From: Helicobacter sp.
GTDB lineage: Bacteria; Campylobacterota; Campylobacteria; Campylobacterales; Helicobacteraceae
Assembly (NCBI RefSeq): GCF_029067145.1
Contig: NZ_JAIEFA010000093.1
Location: forward strand, 1 to 28,939
Direction of reading: 5' to 3'
DNA: 28,939 bases
The notes below the pieces were generated by a model. It made no database searches. It worked only from the letters and a program-made list of their open reading frames with translations, and was not told where the DNA came from. Positions 16,650 through 23,837 of this stretch are shown piece by piece (position 1 is the stretch's first letter; every line of letters starts with the position of its first letter). The position numbers and the translations under genes are program-made.

Positions 16650-18070
16650 ATGGCAAATAAGGTAATAAAAATGAATCAATATCTACAAAAGAAATTCCCA
16701 CATCTTGAGTTAAGTGTGCTAAAGCTTAGTGAAGTGCAAAGGGATAATGAAAGTTTAATTTTAGGCTCTAATTTTAACAGCAATACACGGCGAAAAGCAT
16801 TGCAAACTCTCAAATCAAATAACAAAGTCAGTGATTATTTTGATTTAATAAGCACTACAATTTCATCAATTACAGAACCTAGTTATATTTATGGTTTAAC
16901 GCATTCTTTAGGAAATTTTTTACAAGATGTGGATTTAACACAAGATGCTTTAGGAAGCAACAAGAAAGAAGTAAAAGAAAATGATTTTATTATTTCAAGG
17001 CTTCGTTCTTATCTGCAAGAAATGGCAGTCATTCAAACAAAAAATTATAAACAATTAGTATCCACAGAATACCTTGTTTATCGCCCTAAAACAAATCTTT
17101 TATCCTCAAATACTTTAATGGTTTTTGCTTTGAGTGAAATCGTGCAAACAATATTAAATTGTAGTCAATATGGAACAGAGCACCCAAGATTTTATGAATT
17201 TGTATTCAATGAGCTACCCATACCAGATTGTGTATTTGGGCTAAATTACGAGATAGATTCTATGCTCAATAAAGCCTACCATACTCTAGAGCAAAGCAAA
17301 GTCTTATATAAAGAAGCGGAAACTTTGCTATATGTCGAATTGGGGCTTGACCCAGCTAATCCAATGCAAAGCATTTTGCAATCTCATAGCAATAACATAA
17401 ACTTTCGCATTGCTACCCTAAAAGAATCCTTTCTAAAAACAGGCAGATTAGATTCTGAATATTATCAAGTCAAGTATGAAAGAAACGAAGCAATGATAAA
17501 ATCTAAGCCTTATGCGAGATTAAAGGACATAGTAGAGATTAAAAAATCCATAGAGCCCGGTAGCGGGCGTATAGAGAAAGTGGAATCCCCTTTATAAGAG
17601 TAAGCAATCTTAGCACCTTTGGGATAAGCTAAACTGAAGTATTTTTAGATTCTAAGGATTTCAAAAAAGGCGAATTAGAATCATTCTATCCGAAAGCAAA
17701 CACAATTTTACTTAGTAAAGATGGCAGCATAGGGATTAGCTATTGCCTAGAGAACGATTTAGAGTGCGTTACAAGCGGGGCGATTTTGCATCTGACAATT
17801 AAAAATCAAGCCCTTGTTCTACCTCAATATCTAAGCTTAGTTTTAAATGCGCTGCCTACCAAACTTCAGGCGCAAAGGGATAGCGGAGGCTCCATTATCG
17901 CACATTGGAAAATAAGTGAGATTGAAAACCTCTTAATCCCCTTACTAGAGCTTTCTATTCAAGAAAAAATAGAATCTAAAATCACACAAAGCTTTGCTTT
18001 AAGGGCAAAAAGCAAAGAGTTATTAGAGGAGGCTAAAGCAAAGGTGGAGGAAAAAATAAGTTTGCTTTAA
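16650..18070 (+). pseudogene. RM specificity (S) subunit, frameshift and stop
   Basis: The first frame (ATG 16650; ATG 16671, preceded by AAGG, may be the true start) gives about 315 residues. It has a conserved coiled-coil region (NYEIDSMLNKAYHTLEQSK) and the start of a second target-recognition domain (GRLDSEYYQVKYE...LKDIVEIKKS). It runs out of frame near 17575. The continuation GIPFIRVSNLSTFGIS in the next frame meets TAA at 17630-17632, then reads on to 18070 with LLSKDGSIG, SGGSIIAHWKISEIENLLIPL and a terminal coiled coil. This is a typical HsdS order. Two independent lesions make it non-functional, so the fusion at 13212 probably has no targeting partner here. Confidence 0.85.
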
Positions 18071-18312
18071 CCCGCCAATCCCCCCACCGCTTTTGTGTCT
18101 TTAAGATTCTAAAAGAGGCAATCCAAAGCAGCAATCCCACAAAGGTAACACTCGTAAGGGAGACAAAGCAAAGTACCATATAGGATAAAATACACTTGAG
18201 AAAAGCGGGGAGCAACTGCAAGGGAATGAAGATGAGTGAGAATGTTCATATATGCGAGCAAAACTGCAATCATCGTGCTTTGAACAATAAGGATTGTCGT
18301 GGTTGCACACAC
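18071..18312 (-). other. Gap with traces of a decayed membrane protein
   Basis: The 315 bases between the S pseudogene and mdaB contain no confident gene. On the minus strand two overlapping frames are strongly hydrophobic: one from about 18312 (ATTTILIVQSTMIAVLLAYM) and one ending leftward (LSYMVLCFVSLTSVTFVGLLL, then RILKTQKRWGDW). Joined by one frameshift they would make a small protein with two to three membrane segments. On the plus strand a 43-codon frame from about 18227 has a C-x4-C and a C-x2-C pair. None is supported by a good ribosome site. Confidence 0.25.
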
Positions 18313-18327
18313 CCTGCATTTCTATTC

Positions 18328-18358
18328 TTGACAAATACCAAGTATCAGGCTTTATAAT
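18328..18358 (+). promoter_or_regulatory. Class-1 promoter/operator, site 5 (mdaB)
   Basis: TTGACA (18328-18333), 19-bp spacer beginning AATACCAAGTATC, TATAAT (18353-18358). The half-sites are changed together (ATAC/GTAT instead of ACAC/GTGT), so the symmetry is kept: a compensatory change that supports a real operator. Confidence 0.75.
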
Positions 18359-18385
18359 TACAAAATAAATTTTTAAGGAGAGAGA

Positions 18386-18964
18386 ATGCAGGCATTATTA
18401 CTCAATGGTTCAAAAAAATTTGGAATGGATAACGGGAGATTAAACGCCACTTTGCAAGACGTGGCAAAGCAGACTTTGGAATCTCTAGGGTTTAAGGTAA
18501 CTGAAACAATCATTGACAAAGGTTACAACGCGCAAGAGGAGGTGCGAAAAATCGCGGATTCTGATGTGCTGATTTATCAAATGCCCGCGTGGTGGATGGG
18601 CGAGCCTTGGATTGTCAAAAAATACATTGATGAGGTTTATATGGAGGGTGCTGGGATTCTCTTTCAAAACGATGGACGTAGCCGCAAAGATGAAAGCCTA
18701 AAATATGGCAGCGGGGGCTTGTCTCAAGGCAAAAGAGTAATGTTTAGCGTTACTTGGAACGCACCGCTTGGGGCTTTTACAGATAAAGACGCCTTTTTTG
18801 AGGGCTTGGGAGTGGAAATCGTGTATTTGCATTTGCGTAAAGCGCACGAGTTTTTGGGAATGCAAGTTTTGCCTACCTTTATCTGTAACGATGTTGTCAA
18901 AAATCCGCAAGTGGAGCGATATATCCAAGACTATGAGGCGCATTTAAGGCGAGTATTGGGCTAG
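18386..18964 (+). CDS. mdaB: NAD(P)H-quinone reductase MdaB
   Basis: A 192-residue flavodoxin-fold quinone reductase. LLLNGSKKFGMDNGRLNATL (residues 4-23) is the FAD phosphate-binding region of MdaB. YQMPAWWMGEPWIVKKYID and FSVTWNAPLGAF are equally characteristic. It makes two-electron reductions of quinones, avoiding semiquinone radicals; in Helicobacter it contributes to oxidative-stress resistance. Intact, cytoplasmic, with AAGGAGAG before ATG 18386. It has its own class-1 promoter and is followed by another one for the next gene. Confidence 0.93.
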   Translation: MQALLLNGSKKFGMDNGRLNATLQDVAKQTLESLGFKVTETIIDKGYNAQEEVRKIADSDVLIYQMPAWWMGEPWIVKKYIDEVYMEGAGILFQNDGRSRKDESLKYGSGGLSQGKRVMFSVTWNAPLGAFTDKDAFFEGLGVEIVYLHLRKAHEFLGMQVLPTFICNDVVKNPQVERYIQDYEAHLRRVLG

Positions 18965-18994
18965 AGTATCTTTCTTTATTTTTCCAAAATCCCC

Positions 18995-19025
18995 TTGACA
19001 GACACCAAGTGTAATGCTTTATAAT
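18995..19025 (+). promoter_or_regulatory. Class-1 promoter/operator, site 6
   Basis: TTGACA (18995-19000), 19-bp spacer beginning GACACCAAGTGTA, TATAAT (19020-19025). The ACAC/GTGT arms are kept. It drives the Tat-lipoprotein AKR and, by spacing, the following decarboxylase-like gene. Confidence 0.8.
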
Positions 19026-19056
19026 GTCATTTTATTTCTTAAAATAAGGAGGAATA

Positions 19057-20124
19057 ATGCAAGAGCATAAAGAATCACTAAAGCGCAGGGAGTTTCTAAA
19101 AACCTCTGCAAAGTTTGGTGCAATGGCAAGTTTAGCAAGTTTGAGCGGATTTGCCTTAAGCGCGTGTGATTCTAAAGTGGATAAAACAGATTCCGCACGC
19201 AATATTCAAGGCACACAAAAAGCGGGAGAATCCCAAATTTCACAGAACATTCAAGGAGACACAATGGAATTTGTAACTTTAAATAATGGCGTAAAAATGC
19301 CTATCTTAGGCTATGGAGTTTTTCAAGTAGAACCAAAAGAAACACAAAGGTGCGTAGAGGACGCAATCAGCGTGGGATATAGGAGCATTGATACCGCACA
19401 AGCGTATTTCAACGAAGAGGGTGTGGGTGCGGCGATAAAGACAGCCCTACAAGGCGGAGTGAAGCGCGAGGAGCTTTTCATCACAACAAAGCTTTGGATT
19501 AACAACTACCCCGAAGAAAAGGCACTCAAAGCGTGTGAGGAATCTTTAGCTAAACTAGGCTTAGATTATATAGATTTAATGCTGCTTCATCAGCCCTTTA
19601 GCGATACTTATGGCGCGTGGAGAGCGTTAAGCAGATTCTATAAAGAGGGAAGATTCAAAGCCATTGGTGTAAGCAACTTTTACCCTGATAGAATCGCCGA
19701 TTTTTGTTTGAATAACGAAGTCAAGCCCGCGCTCAATCAAATAGAATGCAACCCGTTCCACGCGCAGTTTGAAGCGCAAAAAGTCTTGCAAGAATATAAT
19801 GTCGCTATGGAATCGTGGGCGCCTTTTGGCGAGGGTAAAAACAATATGTTTAGCAATCCCACATTAAGCGAAATTGGCAAAAAATACAACAAAAGCATTG
19901 CGCAAGTCATTTTGCGTTGGCAGATTCAGCGGGGCATTATTTGTATCCCAAAAACGACAAGAAAAGAGCGAATGATTGAAAATATCAGTGTGTTTGACTT
20001 TGCCTTAAGTGAGCAAGATATGCAAACCATTGCGGGGCTTGATAATAAACAAAGCTTGTTTTTAAACCATCAAGACCCACAAACCGCTAAATTTTTGATT
20101 GAGATTCATAAGGATAAGTTCTAG
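19057..20124 (+). CDS. Tat-exported aldo-keto reductase, probable lipoprotein
   Basis: A 355-residue AKR of the 2,5-diketo-gluconate reductase (Dkg/AKR5-like) group. KRREFLKTS (residues 9-17) and a hydrophobic run lead to the lipobox LSAC, so Cys37 may be lipidated and the enzyme membrane-anchored. A low-complexity linker (38-69) follows, then the barrel from Met70 with Asp112 and Tyr117 in IDTAQAYF, Lys145 in TTKLW and His178 in LLHQP, all tetrad residues. IPKTTRKERMIENI near the end is the usual cofactor 2'-phosphate region. An internal ribosome site and ATG mark the domain start. AAGGAGG precedes ATG 19057. Confidence 0.92.
   Translation: MQEHKESLKRREFLKTSAKFGAMASLASLSGFALSACDSKVDKTDSARNIQGTQKAGESQISQNIQGDTMEFVTLNNGVKMPILGYGVFQVEPKETQRCVEDAISVGYRSIDTAQAYFNEEGVGAAIKTALQGGVKREELFITTKLWINNYPEEKALKACEESLAKLGLDYIDLMLLHQPFSDTYGAWRALSRFYKEGRFKAIGVSNFYPDRIADFCLNNEVKPALNQIECNPFHAQFEAQKVLQEYNVAMESWAPFGEGKNNMFSNPTLSEIGKKYNKSIAQVILRWQIQRGIICIPKTTRKERMIENISVFDFALSEQDMQTIAGLDNKQSLFLNHQDPQTAKFLIEIHKDKF
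19253..19266 (+). promoter_or_regulatory. Internal Shine-Dalgarno and ATG after Tat linker
   Basis: AAGGAG (19253-19258), five bases, then an in-frame ATG (19264-19266, Met70), which is where ordinary cytoplasmic relatives start (MEFVTLNNGVKMP). Confidence 0.7.
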
Positions 20125-20156
20125 GAAGTAATAAAGGCAAAAGGAGCAAAATAAAA

Positions 20157-21029
20157 ATGAGGCTAAAAAACAGCAAACGACGCAAATTTCTCAAAACCTC
20201 ACTCGCGCTTGTGGGGTTTGGAATGAGCCTTAGTTATGCAAAAAACAACACAACTTTTGCAAAGGAGCAAACGATGAATCTTACCGCAAAAGCAGAGCAA
20301 ACTTTAAAGCAACTTTTTGGCAGCACCAATGTTTCGCTTGCAAAAACTGACCCCGAGTTTTTTAGCAATTATGTTAATTTTGCATTTGACGAAGTACCGC
20401 AACATTCCAATTTAAATTTGCAGGAGCGGCTGATGATTATTTGCGCCTCTCTTGTGGCGATTCCTGCGCTTAGCGAATTTAAGACAATAGCGCAAGCTGC
20501 ACTAAAGAATCAAGTCTCGCCTGTGGCGCTTAAGGAGATTGTTTATCAAGCAACTCCTTATGTTGGTATGGGCAAGGCGATTGATTTTGTTAATGCTACA
20601 AATGAGATTTTTGCAGCAAACAAAATTTCCCTGCCTTTGCAGCCCCAAAGCGCGACAAATAGAGAGAATCGTAAGGAAAAGGGGCTTGCCACACAACGTG
20701 AGCTTTTTGGCGAGGCGATAGATAAGGGTAATGCGGCAGCGCCCGCAGATGTAAAGCATATCCGCGAGTTTTTATCGGCAAATTGTTTTGGAGATTATTA
20801 TACAAGAGGTGGGTTGGATTTGAAGTTTAGAGAATTGCTTACCTTTGTTTATATTCTCTCAATGGGCGGTGCAGAGCCACAGCTTAAAGGACATATTGTA
20901 GGTAATTTACGAATCGGCAATGATAGGGCATTGCTCGTTTCTGTCGTAACCGCGCTTGTGCCATACATTGGTTATCCACGAAGTCTCAATGCCTTCAATG
21001 CGATTGATGAGCTTTCGCCCTATAAATAA
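20157..21029 (+). CDS. Tat-exported carboxymuconolactone decarboxylase-like protein
   Basis: A 290-residue protein with a Tat signal (KRRKFLKTS, residues 8-16, then a hydrophobic run to SLSYA) followed by two CMD/AhpD-like helical domains. The first spans about 70-155 (LQERLMIICASLVAI...GMGKAIDFVNATNEIF), the second about 205-285 (LDLKFRELLTFVYILSMGGAEPQLKGHI...GYPRSLNAF). Neither carries the CxxC pair of AhpD peroxidase partners, so thiol peroxidase activity is unlikely. It follows the AKR by 32 bases in one operon. The actual reaction is unknown. A second ribosome site and ATG sit at residue 40. Confidence 0.87.
   Translation: MRLKNSKRRKFLKTSLALVGFGMSLSYAKNNTTFAKEQTMNLTAKAEQTLKQLFGSTNVSLAKTDPEFFSNYVNFAFDEVPQHSNLNLQERLMIICASLVAIPALSEFKTIAQAALKNQVSPVALKEIVYQATPYVGMGKAIDFVNATNEIFAANKISLPLQPQSATNRENRKEKGLATQRELFGEAIDKGNAAAPADVKHIREFLSANCFGDYYTRGGLDLKFRELLTFVYILSMGGAEPQLKGHIVGNLRIGNDRALLVSVVTALVPYIGYPRSLNAFNAIDELSPYK
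20261..20276 (+). promoter_or_regulatory. Internal Shine-Dalgarno and ATG after Tat signal
   Basis: AAAGGAG (20261-20267), six bases, then an in-frame ATG (20274-20276, Met40), starting MNLTAKAEQTL at the mature domain. Confidence 0.7.
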
Positions 21030-21123
21030 ACCTTAGTTAAGAATCCCGAATAAACGATTATCTCTTGCTTGATAGCTTAAGTTATTTTTATAACAAAATA
21101 AACCTAAGTTAAATCGGGATTCT
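21025..21123. repeat. Compact direct/inverted repeat unit around a promoter
   Basis: ATAAACCTTAGTTAA (from about 21025) recurs as ATAAACCTAAGTTAA (about 21098-21112) in direct orientation with one mismatch. Each copy is followed by an arm of a perfect 10-bp inverted repeat: AGAATCCCGA (21040-21049) and TCGGGATTCT (21114-21123). The class-2 promoter lies between. The left copy overlaps the stop codon of the preceding gene. It may be a small mobile-element footprint or an RNA stem. Confidence 0.5.
21065..21094 (+). promoter_or_regulatory. Class-2 promoter/operator, arginase-family gene
   Basis: TTGCTT (21065-21070), then 18 bp to TATAAC (21089-21094). GATAG and TTAT fall at the same spacer positions (1-5 and 12-15) as in the MerR-operon promoter at 5598. 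ATAGCTTAAGTTAT (21072-21085) is a near-perfect palindrome. Confidence 0.5.
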
Positions 21124-21182
21124 ACCAAAAATTACTTAGGGCTTTGATATGTCCTAATATTGCATTATTAAAAGGAGTAACA

Positions 21183-22082
21183 ATGTCAAATCTCCACGAT
21201 TCCACACTTCGCCTCATCTATCCTCAATGGCAGGGTGGTGATATTGCCGCTTGGTTTCCCGATTTAAGCCCAAAGGAAGCGGCACAGGGTTATATCCTCG
21301 GCGCGCAGATTTTAAACTTACTTGTGGATTCTATCCATACAAGTGCGAATAGTGCTGTTGTGAATGTTGCGCAAGAGTTTAGTTTAAATAGTGCCAAACA
21401 ACGCATTGTAGAGGACGGCATTATAGATAAATCCGCGCTTTTGCGTCAAAGTGAAGCTGCACTCTCAATCCTAAACGCACGCAAACCCTCCCGCGTGCTT
21501 ACGCTTGGAGGGGAATGCGCGGTGAGCGTGCCGAGTTTTTGTTATCTTGCAAATCTCTATGCGGACGATGTCGCATTGCTATGGATAGACGCACACCCAG
21601 ACATTGGCTTGCCTTATGATGACTTTTACAAAGGTTATCACGCAATGGCAATGAGTGCAATCATTGGGCGGGGAGGCTTGCGCGAGAGTTTTGCATTGCC
21701 TGCAAGCCTCAAGGGAAGTCGTGCGTTGCTTGTTGGGTTGCATTCTAATGAGGCGGAGCATTATGCGAGCCGACAGAAAGAATTTGGGTTAAAAAGTCTT
21801 TTGGCAGACGAAGTGGATTGTCCAAAAATCCTAGAATGGCTTAAGTCTCTTGGCTGCAAAAAGGTGATGATTCATTTAGATTTAGATGTGCTAGACGCAA
21901 AGGAACTCTATATTGCTGTGGGCAATACAGGAAAGCTAAGTATTGCACAAGTATCGCAGATTATCCAAAGTGTGGCGAGGGAATACGATGTGGTAGGACT
22001 TAGCATTGCCGAACATTTTCCCAAAGCACAGATAAAGCTTAGGGGATTGTTGCAGGATTTGCCATTGATAAAAGAAAGCTAG
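21183..22082 (+). CDS. Arginase/agmatinase-family protein with altered metal site
   Basis: A 299-residue ureohydrolase-fold protein. Metal-binding motifs present are WIDAHPD (134-140), a His in KGYHAM (His153) and HLDLDVLD (231-238, with Asp233 and Asp235). The first motif, normally GGDHS with a metal-ligand His, is GGECAVS (109-115), so that His is a Cys. I start at ATG 21183, preceded by AAAGGAG; an earlier start adds 13 residues with no support. The substrate could be a guanidino or formimino compound or something else, given the altered ligand. It probably has its own class-2 promoter. Confidence 0.83.
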   Translation: MSNLHDSTLRLIYPQWQGGDIAAWFPDLSPKEAAQGYILGAQILNLLVDSIHTSANSAVVNVAQEFSLNSAKQRIVEDGIIDKSALLRQSEAALSILNARKPSRVLTLGGECAVSVPSFCYLANLYADDVALLWIDAHPDIGLPYDDFYKGYHAMAMSAIIGRGGLRESFALPASLKGSRALLVGLHSNEAEHYASRQKEFGLKSLLADEVDCPKILEWLKSLGCKKVMIHLDLDVLDAKELYIAVGNTGKLSIAQVSQIIQSVAREYDVVGLSIAEHFPKAQIKLRGLLQDLPLIKES

Positions 22083-22172
22083 ATTGCTTTTTGCAGGGTA
22101 AATCTCTAGGCTTGCGTTATTTTTAAGCAGAATCTACATTAGATTGCGGGCAGAGAATGCCAAAAAATTAGC

Positions 22173-22178
22173 TATAAT
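22173..22178 (+). promoter_or_regulatory. Likely -10 box for the 22202 AKR gene
   Basis: TATAAT 24 bases before the start codon. Neither class-1 nor class-2 dyad is present, so this AKR is not obviously in either regulon. Confidence 0.4.
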
Positions 22179-22201
22179 TAGGTATGAAATAAGGAGAAAT
22201 A

Positions 22202-23149
22202 ATGACGAATCGTAGAGAATTTATGAGATTTGGTGCAGCTTGTTTGGGCGCGGCGATGATGCCAAATCTTTTGCAAGGTGTAGAGAAAAATAGCAGAATC
22301 CTTGAGGAGGTTTTTACGCTTAATGATGGAGTAAAAATCCCAAAACTTGGACTTGGAGTGTGGCGGATTGAGGATAGCATTGTAGAAAATGTCATTCAAG
22401 AAGCGTTGAAAGTCGGCTACCGCCATATTGACACGGCACAAGCCTATGGCAACGAACGAGGCGTGGGCGCAGCAGTACGAAAGAGTGGGCTAAAACGTGA
22501 GGAATTATTTATTACAAGTAAAGTTCGCGCAGAGTATAAGGACAAAAAGAGTGCAGCGGATTCAATAGACGCAACACTTAAAACAATGGGGCTAGATTTT
22601 GTGGATTTGATGTTGATTCATAGCCCGCAGCCTTGGGCGAGCTTCCGCAAAGGGGATTATTTCCAAGAAAATGTAGAAGTTTGGGAAGCACTTGAGGAAG
22701 CACAAAAAGCGGGCAAAGTGCGAAGTATCGGGGTGAGTAACTTTGAACAGAAAGATTTGCAGAATCTTTTTAAAAACGGCAAGGTCAAACCATCAACGAA
22801 TCAGATTCTTGTGCATATTGGCAACACGCCCTTTGAATTGATAGATTTTTGCAAGAAGCAGGGCATTTTAGTTGAGGCATATTCGCCTATTGCGCACGGA
22901 GAACTGCTTCGGGATAGTCGTATTGTTGCTATGGCGCAAAAATACAATGTTTCTCCCGCACAACTTTGCATTCGCTATACCTTAGAATTGGGGCTTGTTT
23001 CCTTGCCAAAGAGCAAAACACCTGCATACATTGCCCAAAATGCTGAACTAGGATTCGCACTCTCTAAGTCGGATTTGGATTCTCTCAAAAAGATGAAGTT
23101 TCGGGATTATGGCGAGCATTCAAGCTTCCCTGTTTTTGGTGGGAAGTAG
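22202..23149 (+). CDS. Tat-exported aldo-keto reductase, Dkg-like
   Basis: A 315-residue AKR with a short Tat signal, NRREFMRFG (residues 3-11) and a weakly hydrophobic stretch to about 26. The barrel begins near residue 36. Tetrad: Asp77 and Tyr82 in IDTAQAYG, Lys107 in TSKVR, His140 in LIHSP. The region LPKSKTPAYIAQNAEL binds the cofactor phosphate in relatives. It is the same AKR group as the 19057 protein, without a lipobox. AAGGAG precedes ATG 22202. It is followed after 9 bases by a TfoX-domain gene and is probably co-transcribed with it. Confidence 0.9.
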   Translation: MTNRREFMRFGAACLGAAMMPNLLQGVEKNSRILEEVFTLNDGVKIPKLGLGVWRIEDSIVENVIQEALKVGYRHIDTAQAYGNERGVGAAVRKSGLKREELFITSKVRAEYKDKKSAADSIDATLKTMGLDFVDLMLIHSPQPWASFRKGDYFQENVEVWEALEEAQKAGKVRSIGVSNFEQKDLQNLFKNGKVKPSTNQILVHIGNTPFELIDFCKKQGILVEAYSPIAHGELLRDSRIVAMAQKYNVSPAQLCIRYTLELGLVSLPKSKTPAYIAQNAELGFALSKSDLDSLKKMKFRDYGEHSSFPVFGGK

Positions 23150-23158
23150 GAGTTGTGT

Positions 23159-23431
23159 TTGGAATCACTTGTTTCTATGCAAAATATCGGTAGGGAAATG
23201 GCAAAAAAGCTCCGTTCTGTTGGGATAGATTCTCCTACAATGCTCCGCGAGCTCGGTGCAGAGGAGGCTTTTGTGCGTTTAAAAGAAGTTTATCCTAATA
23301 TGTGCGTCGTGTTTCTCTATACTTTAGAGGGTGCAATTACAAATAGGGAATACAATAAACTGCCGCTTTCACGCAAAAAGGAATTGAAAGCCTTTAGTGA
23401 TTCGTTAGGAATTGTGGAGAATGGGAGTTAA
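23159..23431 (+). CDS. TfoX C-terminal domain protein
   Basis: A 90-residue protein consisting of the TfoX C-terminal domain alone: LVSMQNIGREMAKKLRSVGIDS, ELGAEEAFVRLKEVYP and LYTLEGAI. This helix-hairpin-helix-like domain occurs alone or in the competence regulator TfoX. The start is TTG 23159, six bases after AGGAG; TTG 23153 would be too close. The domain's function here is unknown and a role in competence should not be assumed. Confidence 0.82.
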   Translation: MESLVSMQNIGREMAKKLRSVGIDSPTMLRELGAEEAFVRLKEVYPNMCVVFLYTLEGAITNREYNKLPLSRKKELKAFSDSLGIVENGS

Positions 23432-23462
23432 ACGCGTTAAGTAGCGAAGTAAAGGAATGAAT

Positions 23463-23837
23463 ATGGAATCTGTATTTGCTAGCAAAAATGCTTTGTTACT
23501 TTGCGCGTATGCACAGGAAAAATATGGTGATAGGCTAGAATTTTTGTGGAAAAAGTTTCCAAAAAATGCTATTTTGCGCAAAAGAAAAACAAGAAAATGG
23601 TATGCGGCTTTTTGCGTGGTGGATAGAACAAAACTTGGCTTGAAAGAATCGGGTTTGGTAGAGATTCTGAATCTCAAGATGGACCCGCAAGATGTTCTTG
23701 CATTTGTAGATAACAAAAGGATTTTTAAGGCATACCATATGAATAAAAAACATTGGGCAAGCATTATCCTAGACGATGATAGGGAGTTTTTTGAAAATCT
23801 CTGCAATTTTTTAGATGAAAGTTACGCACTTGCATAG
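23463..23837 (+). CDS. MmcQ/YjbR-like protein
   Basis: A 124-residue protein of the MmcQ/YjbR family (CyaY-like fold). Recognisable parts are the N-terminal helix ending EKYGDRLEFLWKKFP, KWYAAFCVV, ILNLKMDPQDV and the C-terminal HMNKKHWASIILDD. ATG 23463 is preferred over 23457 because AAGGA lies just upstream with good spacing. Family members are small, of uncertain function, and often annotated as DNA-binding. It overlaps the next gene by 23 bases, so the two are probably co-expressed. Confidence 0.85.
   Translation: MESVFASKNALLLCAYAQEKYGDRLEFLWKKFPKNAILRKRKTRKWYAAFCVVDRTKLGLKESGLVEILNLKMDPQDVLAFVDNKRIFKAYHMNKKHWASIILDDDREFFENLCNFLDESYALA

Noticed and set aside
16532..16660. 42-codon plus-strand frame (MVLIGNVCRSV...) bridging to the S gene
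   Set aside because: Overlaps the end of the previous gene, lacks a ribosome site and shows no recognisable motif.
22302..22330. GAGGAGG inside the AKR gene at 22202, as a fourth internal start
   Set aside because: No in-frame ATG, GTG or TTG follows at suitable distance; the nearby ATG is out of frame. It encodes the LEEV segment.
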